Source: Strigamia acuminata
Taxonomy: Eukaryota > Arthropoda > Chilopoda > Geophilomorpha > Linotaeniidae
Direction of reading: 5' to 3'
Length of the DNA: 64,000 nucleotides
NCBI GenBank assembly: GCA_949358305.1
Contig: OX442314.1
Span: 11,091,060-11,155,059, forward strand
Shown: one piece after another, positions 36,101-47,396 of the stretch
How the letters are laid out: the number at the start of each line of letters is the position of its first letter
Position numbering within the stretch: position 1 is the first letter of the stretch
Program-made: the position numbers and the translations under genes
Notes under the pieces: model-generated
The model's input: the letters and a program-made list of their open reading frames with translations, nothing else
Database searches by the model: none
What the model was told of the DNA's origin: nothing

Positions 36101-37409
36101 AAGTATACGATCAAATTTTCAACAGCAGGATCTCTTTACCCATGATTGAATTTGTAAGTATTGTTACGTGGGATTTATGCCCTAAGTCACTAAGTCCTTC
36201 GTAGTTATTACACAGTTTACGGCCGGCACTTTTCCCTTATAAAAATCCCCATTATGCCTATAAGAATAGTGGAAAACGTACAACTCTACCAGAGCTACAC
36301 TATTTCTGAAAATAGCGTAGCCAATCCGGTAGTTTTCCACTATTTACATCACCAACTAAAAATTTGGATTAGCAAAGGCCTAGGCCTCTTTAGCCGCCAT
36401 TTTGAATTCTCAGCTTCATTCATGCACTGAACATATGTTACGGATAATCTAATCGTTTTTGCTTTTAATTTATATTAAATTCACAATAATAAAGTTGCAG
36501 CATTGTATTGAAACATTTAAAAATTCTCTCTTTTTATGCTAACAAGACAATACTAGTTTCGGTAATCACGTGACACGTATAAGGTTAAGTCTAATTATAT
36601 AACTACAACATTAAACTTCAACTGCAAACAAAACTCTAACACTTTTACCTTACACTAAATATAGTAAAAAATGTCATAATTGTAAGGGAAAAGTACTTGC
36701 CGCAAACTGTGTATTGAACTCTTCTGAATAGAGTTAGAGTTATTGTGACACTTAACATGGTCATAGTCCCGTAAGTAGAATGCTTGTATGAGAATTTAAA
36801 CCATGCAAGCCGTGATTTGTGGGACAACTTTCTTAAGGACCCAACCAGGGGACACCACAGAAAACCCAGTTGGAAGTGGGTGGAAGGTGTTTTTGCCCTA
36901 GAAACAGTATCTTAGTCAGACAAGAGATGAGAAACGACTGACAAGTGAGATTCCCAGCCACCGGTTACCCATCCAAGTACTGACTAGGCCCAATGCTGCT
37001 TAACTTTTGTGTTCTAATAAAAACAGGTGACCATATCAGAAGGTGATATAATCTTGTTATAAAATTTGAGCCAAGATAAGATGAAAGGCGTTTTGCTTGT
37101 GTAGGCGCCTCCCATTGGTCGAGACCCAATGTGATAATTTTTCTCAGACTTGTATCAACACAGATATTACAGAATTATTTAATTTCTTAGATAAATTCCA
37201 TAATCTTAAGTTTTGGTGGTGGAGTTGGATCATACGGCCTCATCGTTGAGATCGATTCCACCGGAAACATCATCCGAAGCCTTCATTCCCAAGATGCCAA
37301 GGTCCACAGCATAAGTCAAGCCACCGAATTTAAGAATGCACTTTATTTGAGTTCACCATGGGAAAATGGAATTTGGAAAGTACCTTTGCAGAAAATTGAA
37401 AAAAGTTGA
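29547..37409 (+). CDS. APMAP/strictosidine-synthase-like protein, copy B
   Basis: Eight exons: 29547-29743, 29823-29935, 32259-32336, 32393-32509, 32577-32748, 35688-35822, 35880-36153, 37191-37409; 434 residues. The N-terminus has a longer charged cytoplasmic part rich in Glu, Lys and Thr before the membrane segment (PVYLLIPIFVLPPIAIAIL). Propeller motifs: CGRPLGLRTDAESKTLYVAD, KGLYKLDLAS, IYFTDASSKWGF, FPNGIQLEAG, where the usual SP is replaced, LPGIPDNLRESGRGTYWVAL. Exons 2, 5, 6 and 7 (113, 172, 135 and 274 nt) are the same length as in copy A. Introns 2, 5 and 7 have grown to 2.3, 2.9 and 1.0 kb by insertion of at least eight small transposons, the most disrupted gene of the cluster, yet every splice site and frame is intact. 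Confidence 0.92.
29750..29793. repeat. (TAAA)n microsatellite
   Basis: About eleven tetranucleotide units just inside intron 1 of copy B. Confidence 0.95.
30147..30190. repeat. (ATT)n microsatellite
   Basis: About fourteen trinucleotide units in intron 2 of copy B; a minus-strand frame through it reads poly-Asn and is not a gene. Confidence 0.95.
30440..31125. mobile_element. probable nonautonomous element with GTTCACA-type ends
   Basis: Left end has AACGCAACGC and GTTCACACT, right end TGCGTTGC and AGTGTGAACAC, approximately inverted. Internal CGTTATT-rich units (30,640-30,770) are repeated in both orientations. Boundaries approximate; it directly abuts the piggyBac-like element. Confidence 0.5.
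31137..31730. mobile_element. nonautonomous piggyBac-like element
   Basis: Flanked on both sides by TTAA (31133-31136 and 31731-31734), with inverted ends CCCTCAGATGG and CCATCTGAGGG. The TTAA target and CCCT terminus are the hallmark of piggyBac transposons. 594 bp with no transposase frame. Confidence 0.85.
32872..33301. mobile_element. foldback element, TATACTCT family, copy 1
   Basis: About 67 bases at each end are inverted copies (left begins TATACTCTAGTTGCAGTC, right ends with its complement). In intron 5 of copy B. The arms contain the CCCATTGG box shared with two relatives. Confidence 0.88.
33374..33562. mobile_element. foldback element, TATACTCT family, copy 2
   Basis: Ends TATACTCTGAACCGACA and its complement; 189 bp; same terminal heptamer as the other family members. 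Confidence 0.82.
33566..33666. mobile_element. hAT-type MITE, CAGTGGTTCCCAAACT ends
   Basis: 101 bp with inverted ends CAGTGGTTCCCAAACT and AGTTTGGGGACCACTG, the classic hAT-type terminus. Flanking 8-mers GTATAGCT and GACTAGCT match at six of eight positions, consistent with an aged target duplication. Confidence 0.85.
33725..33808. mobile_element. 84-bp hairpin element
   Basis: Arms of about 30 bases (GTACACCTATGG..ATCTTCACAT and complement) around a short loop. Single copy in the window. Confidence 0.75.
34814..34924. mobile_element. hAT-type MITE, CAGTGCTGGACTGG ends
   Basis: 111 bp with inverted ends CAGTGCTGGACTGG and CCAGTCCAGCCCTA. Flanking 8-mers TTTCAAAG and ATTCAAAG differ at one base. 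Related to the element at 39303-40465. Confidence 0.85.
35125..35335. repeat. degenerate short repeats in copy B intron 5
   Basis: Loose units around GCGATTACTTG, CCGCGCAATTACC and GTCCAAGCAATTACGTG, about 18-20 bases each and too diverged to call a clean period. Confidence 0.65.
35384..35533. mobile_element. foldback element, TATACTCT family, copy 3
   Basis: About 50-base arms (left TATACACTTTCCGAACTC, right ends GGAAAGAGTATA) that contain GGGCTCCCATTGGCC and its complement; 150 bp. Confidence 0.88.
36268..36349. mobile_element. 82-bp hairpin element
   Basis: Arms AATAGTGGAAAACGTAC and its approximate complement flank a short loop, in intron 7 of copy B. Confidence 0.65.
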
Positions 37410-37756
37410 TTTAAATACCATCAATTCTCAAAAATTACAAATATGTGTGTACGCCGTTTGTTTTTTTTTTAAATAGAAAATAAATTAACCTGAATTTTCA
37501 TTTACAATACACAAAACCATTATTTCTTTTTTCTTTTCATCACTACACTTCCTTCATACTTGGGAACAATTACCAACACATTTTCCCTTGTGTAGATAGC
37601 ATCTAGCCAGTTGGATTAAAAAATCAATCTCCACCCCTGAACCTCAATTGGCATGACCCAGTGGGTGCTTAAAACCATAGGAGCACCCCATTCTTGGCAT
37701 GTGTTTAGTGTAATCTTTTACTTCTGGTTCTGGATGATCTTTGGCCAACAGTTACC

Positions 37757-40700
37757 ATGAAATGCAAATGCTTATTGAAGTTTTTACTATTCAAGGTTGG
37801 CGTGGCATATCTCATGTTTTTTGTCTTGCCTAATTACACCAAATACTTTGGCTGTGATAAGGAGTAAGTACAATTTCAGAGAGAAAGGAAGATTTTCATT
37901 CACTTCTTTTTGTTCCAGTATTAAGCCGCCGCCGCCATTTTTGGGGCCCTTGACACGAAATCAAATATTGAATTCAGCCACTAGGATTTATAAAGATAAG
38001 ATAGGGTTTGGTCCTGAATCATTGGCAATTCAAAATGGTAAAATTTTGCAAATTTATAATGATTACTACTTAAAAATGAGATGTTTTTATGTGTAGGTGT
38101 CGTGTACACTGGCGTTCAAGATGGCCGGGTTTTGAGATTAAAAGGTGGGAAAGTTGAGACAGTGGCAAGGATTGGAGTTCCAGACTGTGGTAAGAAAATT
38201 TCCTAGATTTTTCACTTTTCAGCGACTAAGCTCACAAGACAGGATTTAGCCGTTAAATTGAAATCAATCTTATCGTTACTTATCAAAAGAGCAGTTAATT
38301 TTGTTTTTGACTGCTGCGCTGCAGAACAGTTATCTCTTATCAATTTATTTCTATTTGTTCAACTTAGCACAGTCATGATCCCAAAGATGGGACTATACAG
38401 TTCACGTCTGGTATCTTGATCCCAAATTCAAACTGCGTATCACATTCTTCACACGCATTTAATGTACCGTATTTTACCGATTAAGAGTTGCCCTCGAATT
38501 GTAGCCGCCCTCGAGAGAGGCGATTTAGTATAAGAGCCGCCCTCGAATAATAGCCGCGGCTATATACGTTCAATGAACCTAACATTGAGATATCGGCCAC
38601 TTTGTAAAATAAGAGCCGCCCTCGATTAAGAGCCGCACTCGATTAAGAGCCGCGGCTGATAGTGGCAGTTTTAAATAAGAGCCGCGGCTCTTACTCAGTA
38701 AAATACGATACACACAAAGGGAATAAAGCAACAAAAGTTTGATACCAATATCATGCACCAAGGTACCAGGCGTGAACTAGCAAACTCCTCTCATGTGTAG
38801 ACAAAATTCACCTATGTCCCATATCCCCAAGTTACGCCCACACCTATTTGTCAACTTTTTAAACCCCGAACCTTGTATATACACCAAGAACTGGGAAAAC
38901 CACTGATTAAACTTAGACAAATGCCTGTGCACGATTTAAATTATTTGAATCAGAATTCTACATTATTGGGTTTGACCGATACCATGATTAGCTAATATCA
39001 GCCAATATCGATATTGTTGTCCTAAATATCGACCGATACCTATACTCTTTCCACACTCAAAAAACACCTCTCAAAGCTTGGCTCCCATTGGCCACCAATC
39101 AACTGCAGTGCTGAGGATTAGTACATCAGTGATATGGTGGCCAATGGGAGCCAAGCTTTGAGAGGTCTTTTTTGAGTGTGGAAAGAGTATAGTGTTTACA
39201 TTGCAAAAGGCCATGTGCAAAACGCCAAAAACCTACCTCATTCAATGAAATTTGGTTTATCGTAAAAGCAAGTCGTTTGTGCAAAACTGGAATGTTTGCA
39301 AGCAATGCTGGACTGACCTGGCGGGCTACTGGGAGTTTCTCGGTGGCTGGGGTTGTGGGGTTATTTTTTTGGCAAGTGCGGTGCGGTTTCCGTAAAAAAC
39401 CGCAATGCACGCAGTATATTGCAAAATCCCAAGAACCGCATAAAACCGCAAAAACTGTATAACCGCAAAAACTGTATAACCGCAAAAACTGTATAACCGC
39501 AAAAACTGTATAACCGCAAAAACTGTATAACCGCAAAAACTGTATAACCGCAAAAAAATTGCATAACCACAAAAAAACCACGGGTACCCGTTCCAACGGC
39601 GAATCACCTAAGGTCGAATTTTGGAAATTCGCCATTGGAAAGCTATTTTAACGTTTTCAATGGCGAATCTGGGAAAATTCGCCATTGGAAACGTGTATTT
39701 TGAAATTCGCCATTGGAAACGTTATTTGCGTTTCCAATGGCGAATCTGTGGGCGTCATCTACCGCGACTTCCAATTCCTAAGAAGGGCTAACAAGGGGGG
39801 ACTGCGCCCCCCTTGACCCCCCCGCGAACCTAACCTTACTGGTTTTTTGCTGCAAAAACATTTTTTGGGGCGGCTTGTCGCGGGCTCGCGGCAGATTCAT
39901 GCTGCGCTAGATGTGCGCCCCTGTGGCTAACTTCTACCAATTCACCATTAGAAAGGTCCAAATACGTTCCCAATGGCGAATTGGGAGAAATTTGCCATTT
40001 GGACTGCTTTTGGACAGAATAAGATCGAAATTCGCCATTCGTCCAAATGGCCAGATTCGCCCTTAGGCGATTCGCCCTTAGGCGATTCGCCCTTAGGCGA
40101 TTCGCCGTTGGAACGGCACCCCAAAACTACATAGCCACAAAAACCCAAAATTTCAAGAAAATAAACCCTAAAAACTCCAAAATTCAATAAGAAAAAAATA
40201 AGTTATTTCATTATTATTTTTTTTAAATAAAATAAAATGAATTTGCAGATTTGCGATTTTCTGGGGTTTTGCGGGTTTCTGCTGTTTTTTGTGGTTTGCG
40301 GTTAATCGTGTTGAGATTTTGGACATGAAAAAATCGCGGTAGAAAACATCGCACTCTTGAACAACCCTACTGGCGGCCTGTGGCCCGGTGGCCCATTCCT
40401 GGCCCACAGTAGCTGTCCCTGTGGCCCGACCCATCCAGATTAAATTTGTACACAGTCCAGCCCTGTTTACACGATCAATTTTCTAGAAAAGTAAAATTTA
40501 GTAATTATTGTATGTTTCTTCTGGGTTTAGTTCCGATGTCTCCATCAGGAGAAGAATCACAAAGATGTGGTTATCCATTAGGAATGCGTTTTGATCAATC
40601 AGGAAATTTAATTGTTGCTGATTTTATTAAGGGACTTTTCCGTCTTAATGTCAACACAGGTAATTTTTAAAACAAAAACCGGAAATACCATTAAAATTTT

Positions 40701-41863
40701 TTTTTTTAAATTTTTTAAAAACAGGAGAGTTCAAGTTTTTGGTATCTTATGACACCGAAATCGACGGACAGAAATTGAATATGGCTAACGATTTGGATAT
40801 AAGCAAAGACGGACTCATTTACTTCACCGAGCCTTCCACCTCGTTTAAATATGACGCTACACCTTTGTGGTTGGAGTACATGAATTCGAAACCAGAGGGG
40901 CGGTAATGAGATTATTTAAGCCTAATATCTAAGCCTTTTTTCTTTTTTTTTATCATCCCCAAAACAGAATTCTAGTCTACAATCCTAAAAACAACGAAGT
41001 ACATACCTTGATTGACCATCTTCACTTTCCAAACGGCATTCAATTGTCTCCCGAAGAAGATTTCTTACTCTTCACTCAACTTAATCATTTTAACGTGATG
41101 AAGTAAATATAAACCGAGATATAAACCGCCATCTTAAAACCATAAGTTTTTATACGGTATTACGTCATACCAACGGACTCCTAGTTATCATAGTATTGTT
41201 TCTTTAAACAATTGGGCGGTATGACGTAATTTATCGTACTTCCGAGTTTTCTCCCGTTGATTTAAATTGATGAAAGTTTTAAATAAATATAAATAAAATA
41301 AATAAACTTCATTTATCTTGTAGGTTTTACTTGAAAGGCCCGAAACAAGGCCAATTGGAAGTATTTTTAGACAATTTACCAGGTTCTCCCGATAATATCA
41401 GACCGTCCGGAAGAGGAACCTATTGGTTAGGCCTATACTCACCAAGGATCAGCGACGAGCCAACGTTATACGAACAATTAAGATTTAAAATATTAAAAAT
41501 TGGAGTTTTTGGCTCTTTAGAATTGCTCTCAAAAGGCTTTGAATTAATATCAAGTTTTATTTCATTGCCAATGATAAACACAATGCATTATGCGGTATAT
41601 TTTTCAATTTAATTTAATTTATTTAATTCTTTGTGTAATATTTTCAAATTTTTACATTTTAGATTCAAGAATTCATTGCAGAAAGTTTACATAACACCGA
41701 ATACGGCCTCGCTATCGAATTTAACATGAACGGTGAAATAATTCGCTCATTACACTCGCCAGATGGCATCGTGCAACTAATCAGCCAAGTCACAGAAAAC
41801 GAAGGGATTTTGTATTTTTCATCTCCAATGACTTCGTTTATTGGCAAAATGAAACTGCCATAA
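37757..41863 (+). CDS. APMAP/strictosidine-synthase-like protein, copy C
   Basis: Eight exons: 37757-37863, 37919-38037, 38097-38189, 40531-40659, 40725-40902, 40968-41102, 41324-41594, 41663-41863; 410 residues. The N-terminal hydrophobic segment (FLLF..VGVAYLMFFVL) is a membrane anchor. Motifs: GPLTRNQIL, IGFGPESLAIQNG, CGYPLGMRFDQSGNLIVADF, IYFTEPSTS (usual Asp replaced by Glu), FPNGIQLSPEEDFLLFTQ, LPGSPDNIRPSGRGTYWLGL, SLHSPDGIV. Intron 3 is 2.3 kb and consists largely of three insertions, including a nested hAT-like element. The 3' intergenic distance to copy D is about 420 bp. Confidence 0.92.
38464..38712. mobile_element. foldback element with CGTATTTTAC ends and GAGCCGC repeats
   Basis: Ends CCGTATTTTACCGATTAAGAG and the approximate complement; inside are repeats of TAAGAGCCGCCCTCGA. 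In intron 3 of copy C. Confidence 0.75.
39041..39191. mobile_element. foldback element, TATACTCT family, copy 4
   Basis: Arms begin TATACTCTTTCCACACTC and include GGCTCCCATTGGCCACCA with complement at the right; 151 bp. Arm sequence is related to copy 3. Confidence 0.88.
39303..40465. mobile_element. hAT-like element with nested insertions
   Basis: Outer ends CAATGCTGGACTGACC and CACAGTCCAGCCCTG match the 34814 element, flanked by 8-mers TTTGCAAG and TTTACACG (six of eight). Inside: 17-bp tandem units AACCGCAAAAACTGTAT at 39434-39560, then a second foldback unit at about 39590-40118 with GTTCCAACGGCGAAT ends and many TTCGCCATTGGAAA units in both orientations. Confidence 0.8.
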
Positions 41864-42284
41864 AAAATAACAAACACAGGAGTGTTTTTCAATCACTTTT
41901 TAACAAAAATGCACACTAAATTATGTAATTTAATATTCATGCATGACATTTGAATAAATTCCCTTTTGTTTGTTGTGAATTTCAAATTGCAAAATTTCTA
42001 AAAACAAAAATAAAATAAAACAAAACAAATCGAAACCAAAAAAAATTATTTTTGTTTTTCTTTTCCCTTCCCCCTATTTCGACACCAAACTTGACCATTC
42101 CAGACGCAGGCCACGCCCATTTTAAGCGTCCGCGTCGTCGTCGAGGCACTTCCTTAAATCCCTACCCTTGCCGAGCGTTTAAACATTCGGATGAATGTTT
42201 CCAACCCAAACAAACCTTATAATTTGCATGTCATCTCCTCATTTCCTGCAACGACTGTAAATCCGAATCTAAGTGAAAGTTAAA

Positions 42285-44355
42285 ATGGATTGCACCTGGT
42301 TTCAACGCTTTTTAAAATGCGTTATCGCATTGATTATCGCTATTTATCTTCTCGCAGTATTCTACCCAATTGGCCCGTGCTGCAAACCACACAAAACGAA
42401 CTTGTAAGTTAACTATAGAACGAATAATTCACAAGTTTATAGCAAATAAACAACAAAACTTTATTTTAACTTCGAGGCCAAGTGGCGGCCATTCGCAAAT
42501 GACGTAATTTTTGTTTTTCATTTGTTTTTGTTCATTTTATTTTATTATTTTTTATCAGAACTAAGCCATGTCCGGAATATATTGGTCCTTTAACTCGAAA
42601 TAACCATCTAGATGCAGCACATAGACTGTTTGAAAATGAAATTGGATTTGGACCAGAAGGTCTGGCAATTCACAATGGTATGGGATTGGTATCGAATTTA
42701 ATTTATTTAAAACAAAAAAAAATACAAAACGTGTACATTTAAAATAAAAAACGATATATTTTAGGTTTTATTTACACTGGGGTGTCAGATGGACACATTG
42801 TAAGGTTTAAACACGATGACGAAAACCCAAAACTTGAAGTAGTGTTCAAAGCAGGACCTCCCGATTGTGGTATGGTTTTCTAGTACAGTTGTGAATTCAC
42901 AAGTATACTAGAATTGGTAGTACGCGATGTTTTGAATTAAATCTTTTGTAATTTCAGTTCCAGTTTACTCGGCAGCGAAAAAAAAAGATGCAAGATGCGG
43001 TTATCCGCTCGGTATGAGGTTTGATAGTCGTGGAGATTTAGTGGTTGCAGATTGTGCGAAAGGCATTTATAAAGTCGATATCAAAACTGGTAACGTTGCC
43101 AAAATTCATAAAACGTGCCGTTATTAATGCTATTTTGGTTATCCAGGTCGAAATGTGACATTAGTTCCGATTATTACGAGAGTTGACGGCATCAAAATCA
43201 ATTTCCCTGAGGATTTGGATATTACTAAAAGCGGGGATATTTATTTCACTGATGCTTCCAGTACCTGGTCCTTTGAACGTGAACTTTGGCTGAATGTTTT
43301 TAACCCACAACCTACCGGCAGGTAAAAAATAACTAATAACAAATTTACTTTCAAGCAGAGGAAAATCGGGGGTTTTTCCTGCATTTTTAGGTGCCGAAAT
43401 GCATTTTTAGGTGCCTAGATGCATTTTTAGGTGCCTAAATGCATTTTTAGGTGCCTGGATGCAATGTTAAGTGCATTAATGACATCTTTAGAGGCATAAA
43501 TGACACTTTTATGTCCATAAATGACACTTTTAGGCCCATAAGTGACATTTTTAGGTCCACATATGACACTTAGGTGTAATTGTAAGCGTTAATCTTTTTT
43601 ATTAATTTTGTCAACAGAGTCCTTCATTACAATCCAAAAACCAAACAAGTAAAGGTAGTCTTGGATCACTTATTTTTCCCAACGGGTGTCCAGTTATCAC
43701 CCGAAGAAGACTTTGTTTTGATCTCCCAGGCTCTTCAATCAAATATAATGAAGTAAATAAAAATATTTTTGCACATTTTTATATGTTCTTAAATCGAAAA
43801 AAAATTATTTTTTCTATAGATATCATTTAAAGGGACCCAAGCAAGGACAAGTGGAAATAATAACAACAAACTTACCTGGTGCTGTGGACAATATCCGCGC
43901 TTCCGGTAGAGGAACTTATTGGGTTCCGGTTTTTCTCGTGCGAGTTCCGTGGGAGTTATCGCTGTGGGAGAAATTGGATTATTGTTCAATAAGCAAATTT
44001 GTCGTGTACAGCAGTTTGGAGGTCTTGACCAATGTTTTTGAATTCGTTAAGAGATTTTTACCAATGCCGATGATCGCGACGATGCATTTAACAGTAAGAA
44101 ATTACTGGAGATTTAAATAAAATAAATGAATTATCAAAATAAATACATTTTCAGCTTAAACAAACACTCACGGAAAGCATTTACCAACCGTCCTATGGAA
44201 TGATATTAGAAATCACATCAAATGGAGAAATTCTTCGGTCGCTTCACTCGCCAAAAGGAATCATGTCCGGCATTACCCAAGTCACCGAACATGGCGGATC
44301 GATTTACATGTCCTCCGCGTTTAATTCGTATATTGGCAAAATGCCGTTGAAATAA
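42285..44355 (+). CDS. APMAP/strictosidine-synthase-like protein, copy D
   Basis: Eight exons: 42285-42403, 42559-42677, 42765-42869, 42958-43089, 43147-43321, 43618-43752, 43820-44093, 44155-44355; 419 residues. Membrane anchor CVIALIIAIYLLAVFY near the N-terminus. Motifs: GPLTRNNHL, IGFGPEGLAIHNG, CGYPLGMRFDSRGDLVVADC, KGIYKVDIKTG, IYFTDASSTW, FPTGVQLSPEEDFVLISQ (usual FPNG Asn replaced by Thr), LPGAVDNIRASGRGTYWVPV, SLHSPKGIMSG. Introns are short except intron 5, which holds a minisatellite. Confidence 0.93.
43372..43570. repeat. 20-bp minisatellite in copy D intron 5
   Basis: Units of AGGTGCCTAAATGCATTTTT pass into a second unit type, GGCCCATAAGTGACACTTTT; about nine units in all. Confidence 0.92.
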
Positions 44356-44798
44356 TAAAAAATAATAATAAAAATGAATTCGACGAAAAATTGTAGTCAA
44401 GATTGTATTATATTCCGAAATCACACCTAAGAAATTGTTGGTTATTTTATTTTCAATGTTTTTTTTTAAAAATAAAAAGTCTAAGTGAGTTACATTGCAC
44501 AAATTTATTAATTTGAATATGATTTGAACCAATTTGCAAACTCAATCTTTCATCATAGATATAAAATATACACATTATATACATTATCTATATCTATGCT
44601 TTCATCAATTCGTGATATTTTTTGCATCTGCCATCACGGATTCTAATATTACGATGACGTAACATCACGTGGGGCACTTTGACTAATCCTATTGGCCCTT
44701 ACCGCCAGGGCATTTTGTCCTTGGGTGTCCAGATAGCGAAAGCAAACTTGAAACTTTTGTTAGTTTGTTAGTTCAGTCTCCAAAACCAAACCGTCATT

Positions 44799-46743
44799 AT
44801 GGCGTGCAGTTCGACGAAAAACACAATAATTACGGCAATACTTTTCGGTGTTATTGGTGTATTTTTGACTAGATTTTCACCTTATTCAGCAACATACAGG
44901 TAAATCTTATTTAAAACGCAAAAATGTAATTTTTTAATTATTTTTTAAATTTTAAAATTTTTTTTTTTGAAATAGGAAAATCCCACGTGTGGCATTCGTT
45001 GGCCCTTTGACGAGAAATACGATATTAGATTCAGCTGAAAAGTTATTTGAAGGGAAAATGGGATTTGGGCCTGAATCAATAGCTTTTCATAAAGGTAATG
45101 TATGCAAAGTCTGCATTTTGCATAATTAAATTGATTTTTCCTCTCTTATTTAGGACTTTTATACACGGGTTTGGCAGATGGGAGTATAATAGAAATCGAT
45201 GGAAATAAAATGAGAACTGTTACAAAAATTGGAGGAAATGACTGTGGTATTAATGAATTATATAATCAAGCCACCTGCCATTGTTTGCAGCACCTGCATA
45301 AATTAAATTCATTAATATATATAAATTAATTTCTAGTTACTGCTGATCAATATCCGGGCGAAAAAAACCTTTGTGGTCATCCATTAGGGCTACGATTTGA
45401 CAAAGATGGAGCTTTGGTCGTGGCTGACACTGTAAAAGGACTTTATAAAGTCGATATTAAAACGGGTACTCTAAAATACATCGTTTTCATTGATTTTTTA
45501 AAATAAATATTTCTATTGATTGGTTTTTATTTTTTAGGAGCTGTTAATTCTTTGGTCGACAGTAAGACGATAATAGATGACCATCCCAGCCGATTTACAG
45601 ATGATTTAGTCATCGCCAAGAACGGAGATATTTATTTCTCTGACGCGAGTTTTTCGGCTACAATGGAGACGCCATTTTGGCAGATTATGCATAAACATAC
45701 GCCTGACGGCAGAATTTTGCACTACGATGCGAAAACTAAGCAAGTCAGAGTTGTTTTGGACAAATTGTATTTTCCAAACGGGGTGGAGCTGTCGCCTGAT
45801 GAAGAATTTTTGATGTTTTCACAGACGTTGGAGCAAAATATAAAAAAGTGAGAATAAAATTTCAAAATTCAAAATAATTAAAAAATATATTTGAAAAAAA
45901 AAATATTTTATAAAATTTTTTTTAAAAATTCTTTTAGATTTTATTTAAAAGGTCCAAAAAAAGGCCAAATGGAATCATTCATAGACGAATTACCAGGAAT
46001 GCCCGACAACATAAGAGTATCTGGTCGAGGTACTTATTGGGTGGCGATAGTTTTGCCAAAAGTACAGGAAGAACCGGCGTTATGGGACCAATTGGAATTC
46101 AGTCGGTCTTTGCGGTACCTCGTGTTCAGCTCTCTCGATTTGATGAAAAGTACGGTTGATCTCGCACGACGATTTGTCCCGATCGACTGTTTAAATTCGC
46201 TGAGCCAAATTGTGAGTATACCAAGCGCCATTTTGTTTCCAAACGGCAGCCATCTTTGAATTTCTAAACAAACGATGAAAATTGAGGATTTTTTGTGCTG
46301 TTTAGTCGGCGCATTCATAAAGTAATTTATACTAAACAGCATTTTAAACAACGTTTAAACTGCTCGTCTCCATTTAACTTCAAAAATGGCCGCCGATTTA
46401 GTACGTTTTCAGTCGCAGTGGGCATGCGCACTGCATTTAAACAAGTTAAACACGACTTTATGAATGCGCCTAGTGTTTAGGACGTAAATAAATTAATTTG
46501 TTTAATTATACATTTTTAAAAAATGTATATTTATAGCTGGCGTATTGCCACGGTCGATCCATCGGGCCAAATTACGGTTTAGTGCTCGAATTCAACATCA
46601 ATGGAGAAATTCTTCGCTCTCTCCACTCTCCCAAAGGACATCTGGCTGCTATAAGTCAGGCAATTGAACATCAAGGAACGCTTTATTTCGGATCACCTTG
46701 GCTTCCAACATTAGGGAAATTAAAATTACAAGAAAAAGTGTAA
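44799..46743 (+). CDS. APMAP/strictosidine-synthase-like protein, copy E
   Basis: Seven exons: 44799-44899, 44976-45094, 45154-45246, 45337-45465, 45538-45847, 45938-46211, 46537-46743; 410 residues. Exon 5 (310 nt) is exactly the sum of exons 5 and 6 of copy D (175 and 135), so one intron has been lost precisely. N-terminal anchor IITAILFGVIGVFLT. Motifs: GPLTRNTIL, MGFGPESIAFHKG, CGHPLGLRFDKDGALVVADT, KGLYKVDIKTG, IYFSDASFS, FPNGVELSPDEEFLMFSQ, LPGMPDNIRVSGRGTYWVAI, SLHSPKGHL. Last of the tandem array. Intron 6 contains a small transposon. Confidence 0.93.
46302..46474. mobile_element. MITE, GGCGCATTCATAAAG ends
   Basis: Left GGCGCATTCATAAAGT and right ACTTTATGAATGCGCC are inverted; about 170 bp in copy E intron 6. 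Shares the GGCGCATTC terminus with the nested element in copy A intron 7. Confidence 0.85.
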
Positions 46744-46897
46744 ATACGAATCCAAATCTGTACCAAAACTGACAATCATTCTTATTAATTTACCCAAACA
46801 CTGTTGTAACATTTTTTTATAACAATAAAAACACTTATAATATTTAAAAAAAGGAAAAGAAAAATTAATTTAATCATTTTTCTATAATTAATTAATT

Positions 46898-47396
46898 TTA
46901 ATTCGAGAATTTATGGAAAGGTCTAGTAGAATTGACCGCGGCTTTTTTCGAAATTGCAGAAAAAAGTCCCTGAAAGGCGTACAGGGTGACGGCTATGATG
47001 ACGATTAAAGCCACGGCGAAAGTAATGCTGAGGAATTTGTCATCTATCATTCCGTTTTTACGTTCGCCTTCCAACGTGTCTTTGTCAACCATCATCTGCC
47101 TCAACACGTTCAGCTTGTTACGGAGCGCCGCAACTGCGCTGGGAGACGGCGCTTCGGATAGAAGCTTCGAGACCACTTTTTGGTATTCTTCATCCGTTGA
47201 GCATTCCATGATCAATTTCTCAATCACTTCGTCGGCTAAGCGAGAATATCGTTGCCGAAGTCCTTCGCTAGAATCCGGCTCTAAAAAATCATTAAACAAA
47301 TAAAAACCAAAACCAAAAAAAATTTACAAAAAAATTTAATTTTTTTTTACCATTATCCGTTGTCGATGTTTCCTCGCCATTTTCTATATCCATCAT
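46898..47396 (-). CDS. tail-anchored membrane protein, unknown family
   Basis: Two exons, 47396-47351 and 47280-46898; 142 residues. An acidic N-terminus with Glu, Thr and Ser is followed by a helical region (about residues 20-100, RQRYSRLADEVIEKL, then VAALRNKLNVLRQMM), then a single hydrophobic segment near the C-terminus (FAVALIVIIAVTLYAFQG) and a short polar tail. This is the layout of a tail-anchored protein inserted in the ER or outer mitochondrial membrane with a cytosolic domain. I do not recognise the family. The start at 47396 is the first of two adjacent ATGs. Confidence 0.75.

Noticed and set aside
39126-39635. Minus-strand open frame of 169 codons with FCGYTVFAVIQ repeats
   Set aside because: It is the translated 17-bp repeat inside the nested transposon.
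25890-46743. Plant-like strictosidine synthase genes acquired by transfer
   Set aside because: The copies have animal APMAP layout (N-terminal membrane anchor) and typical animal introns; no need for transfer.
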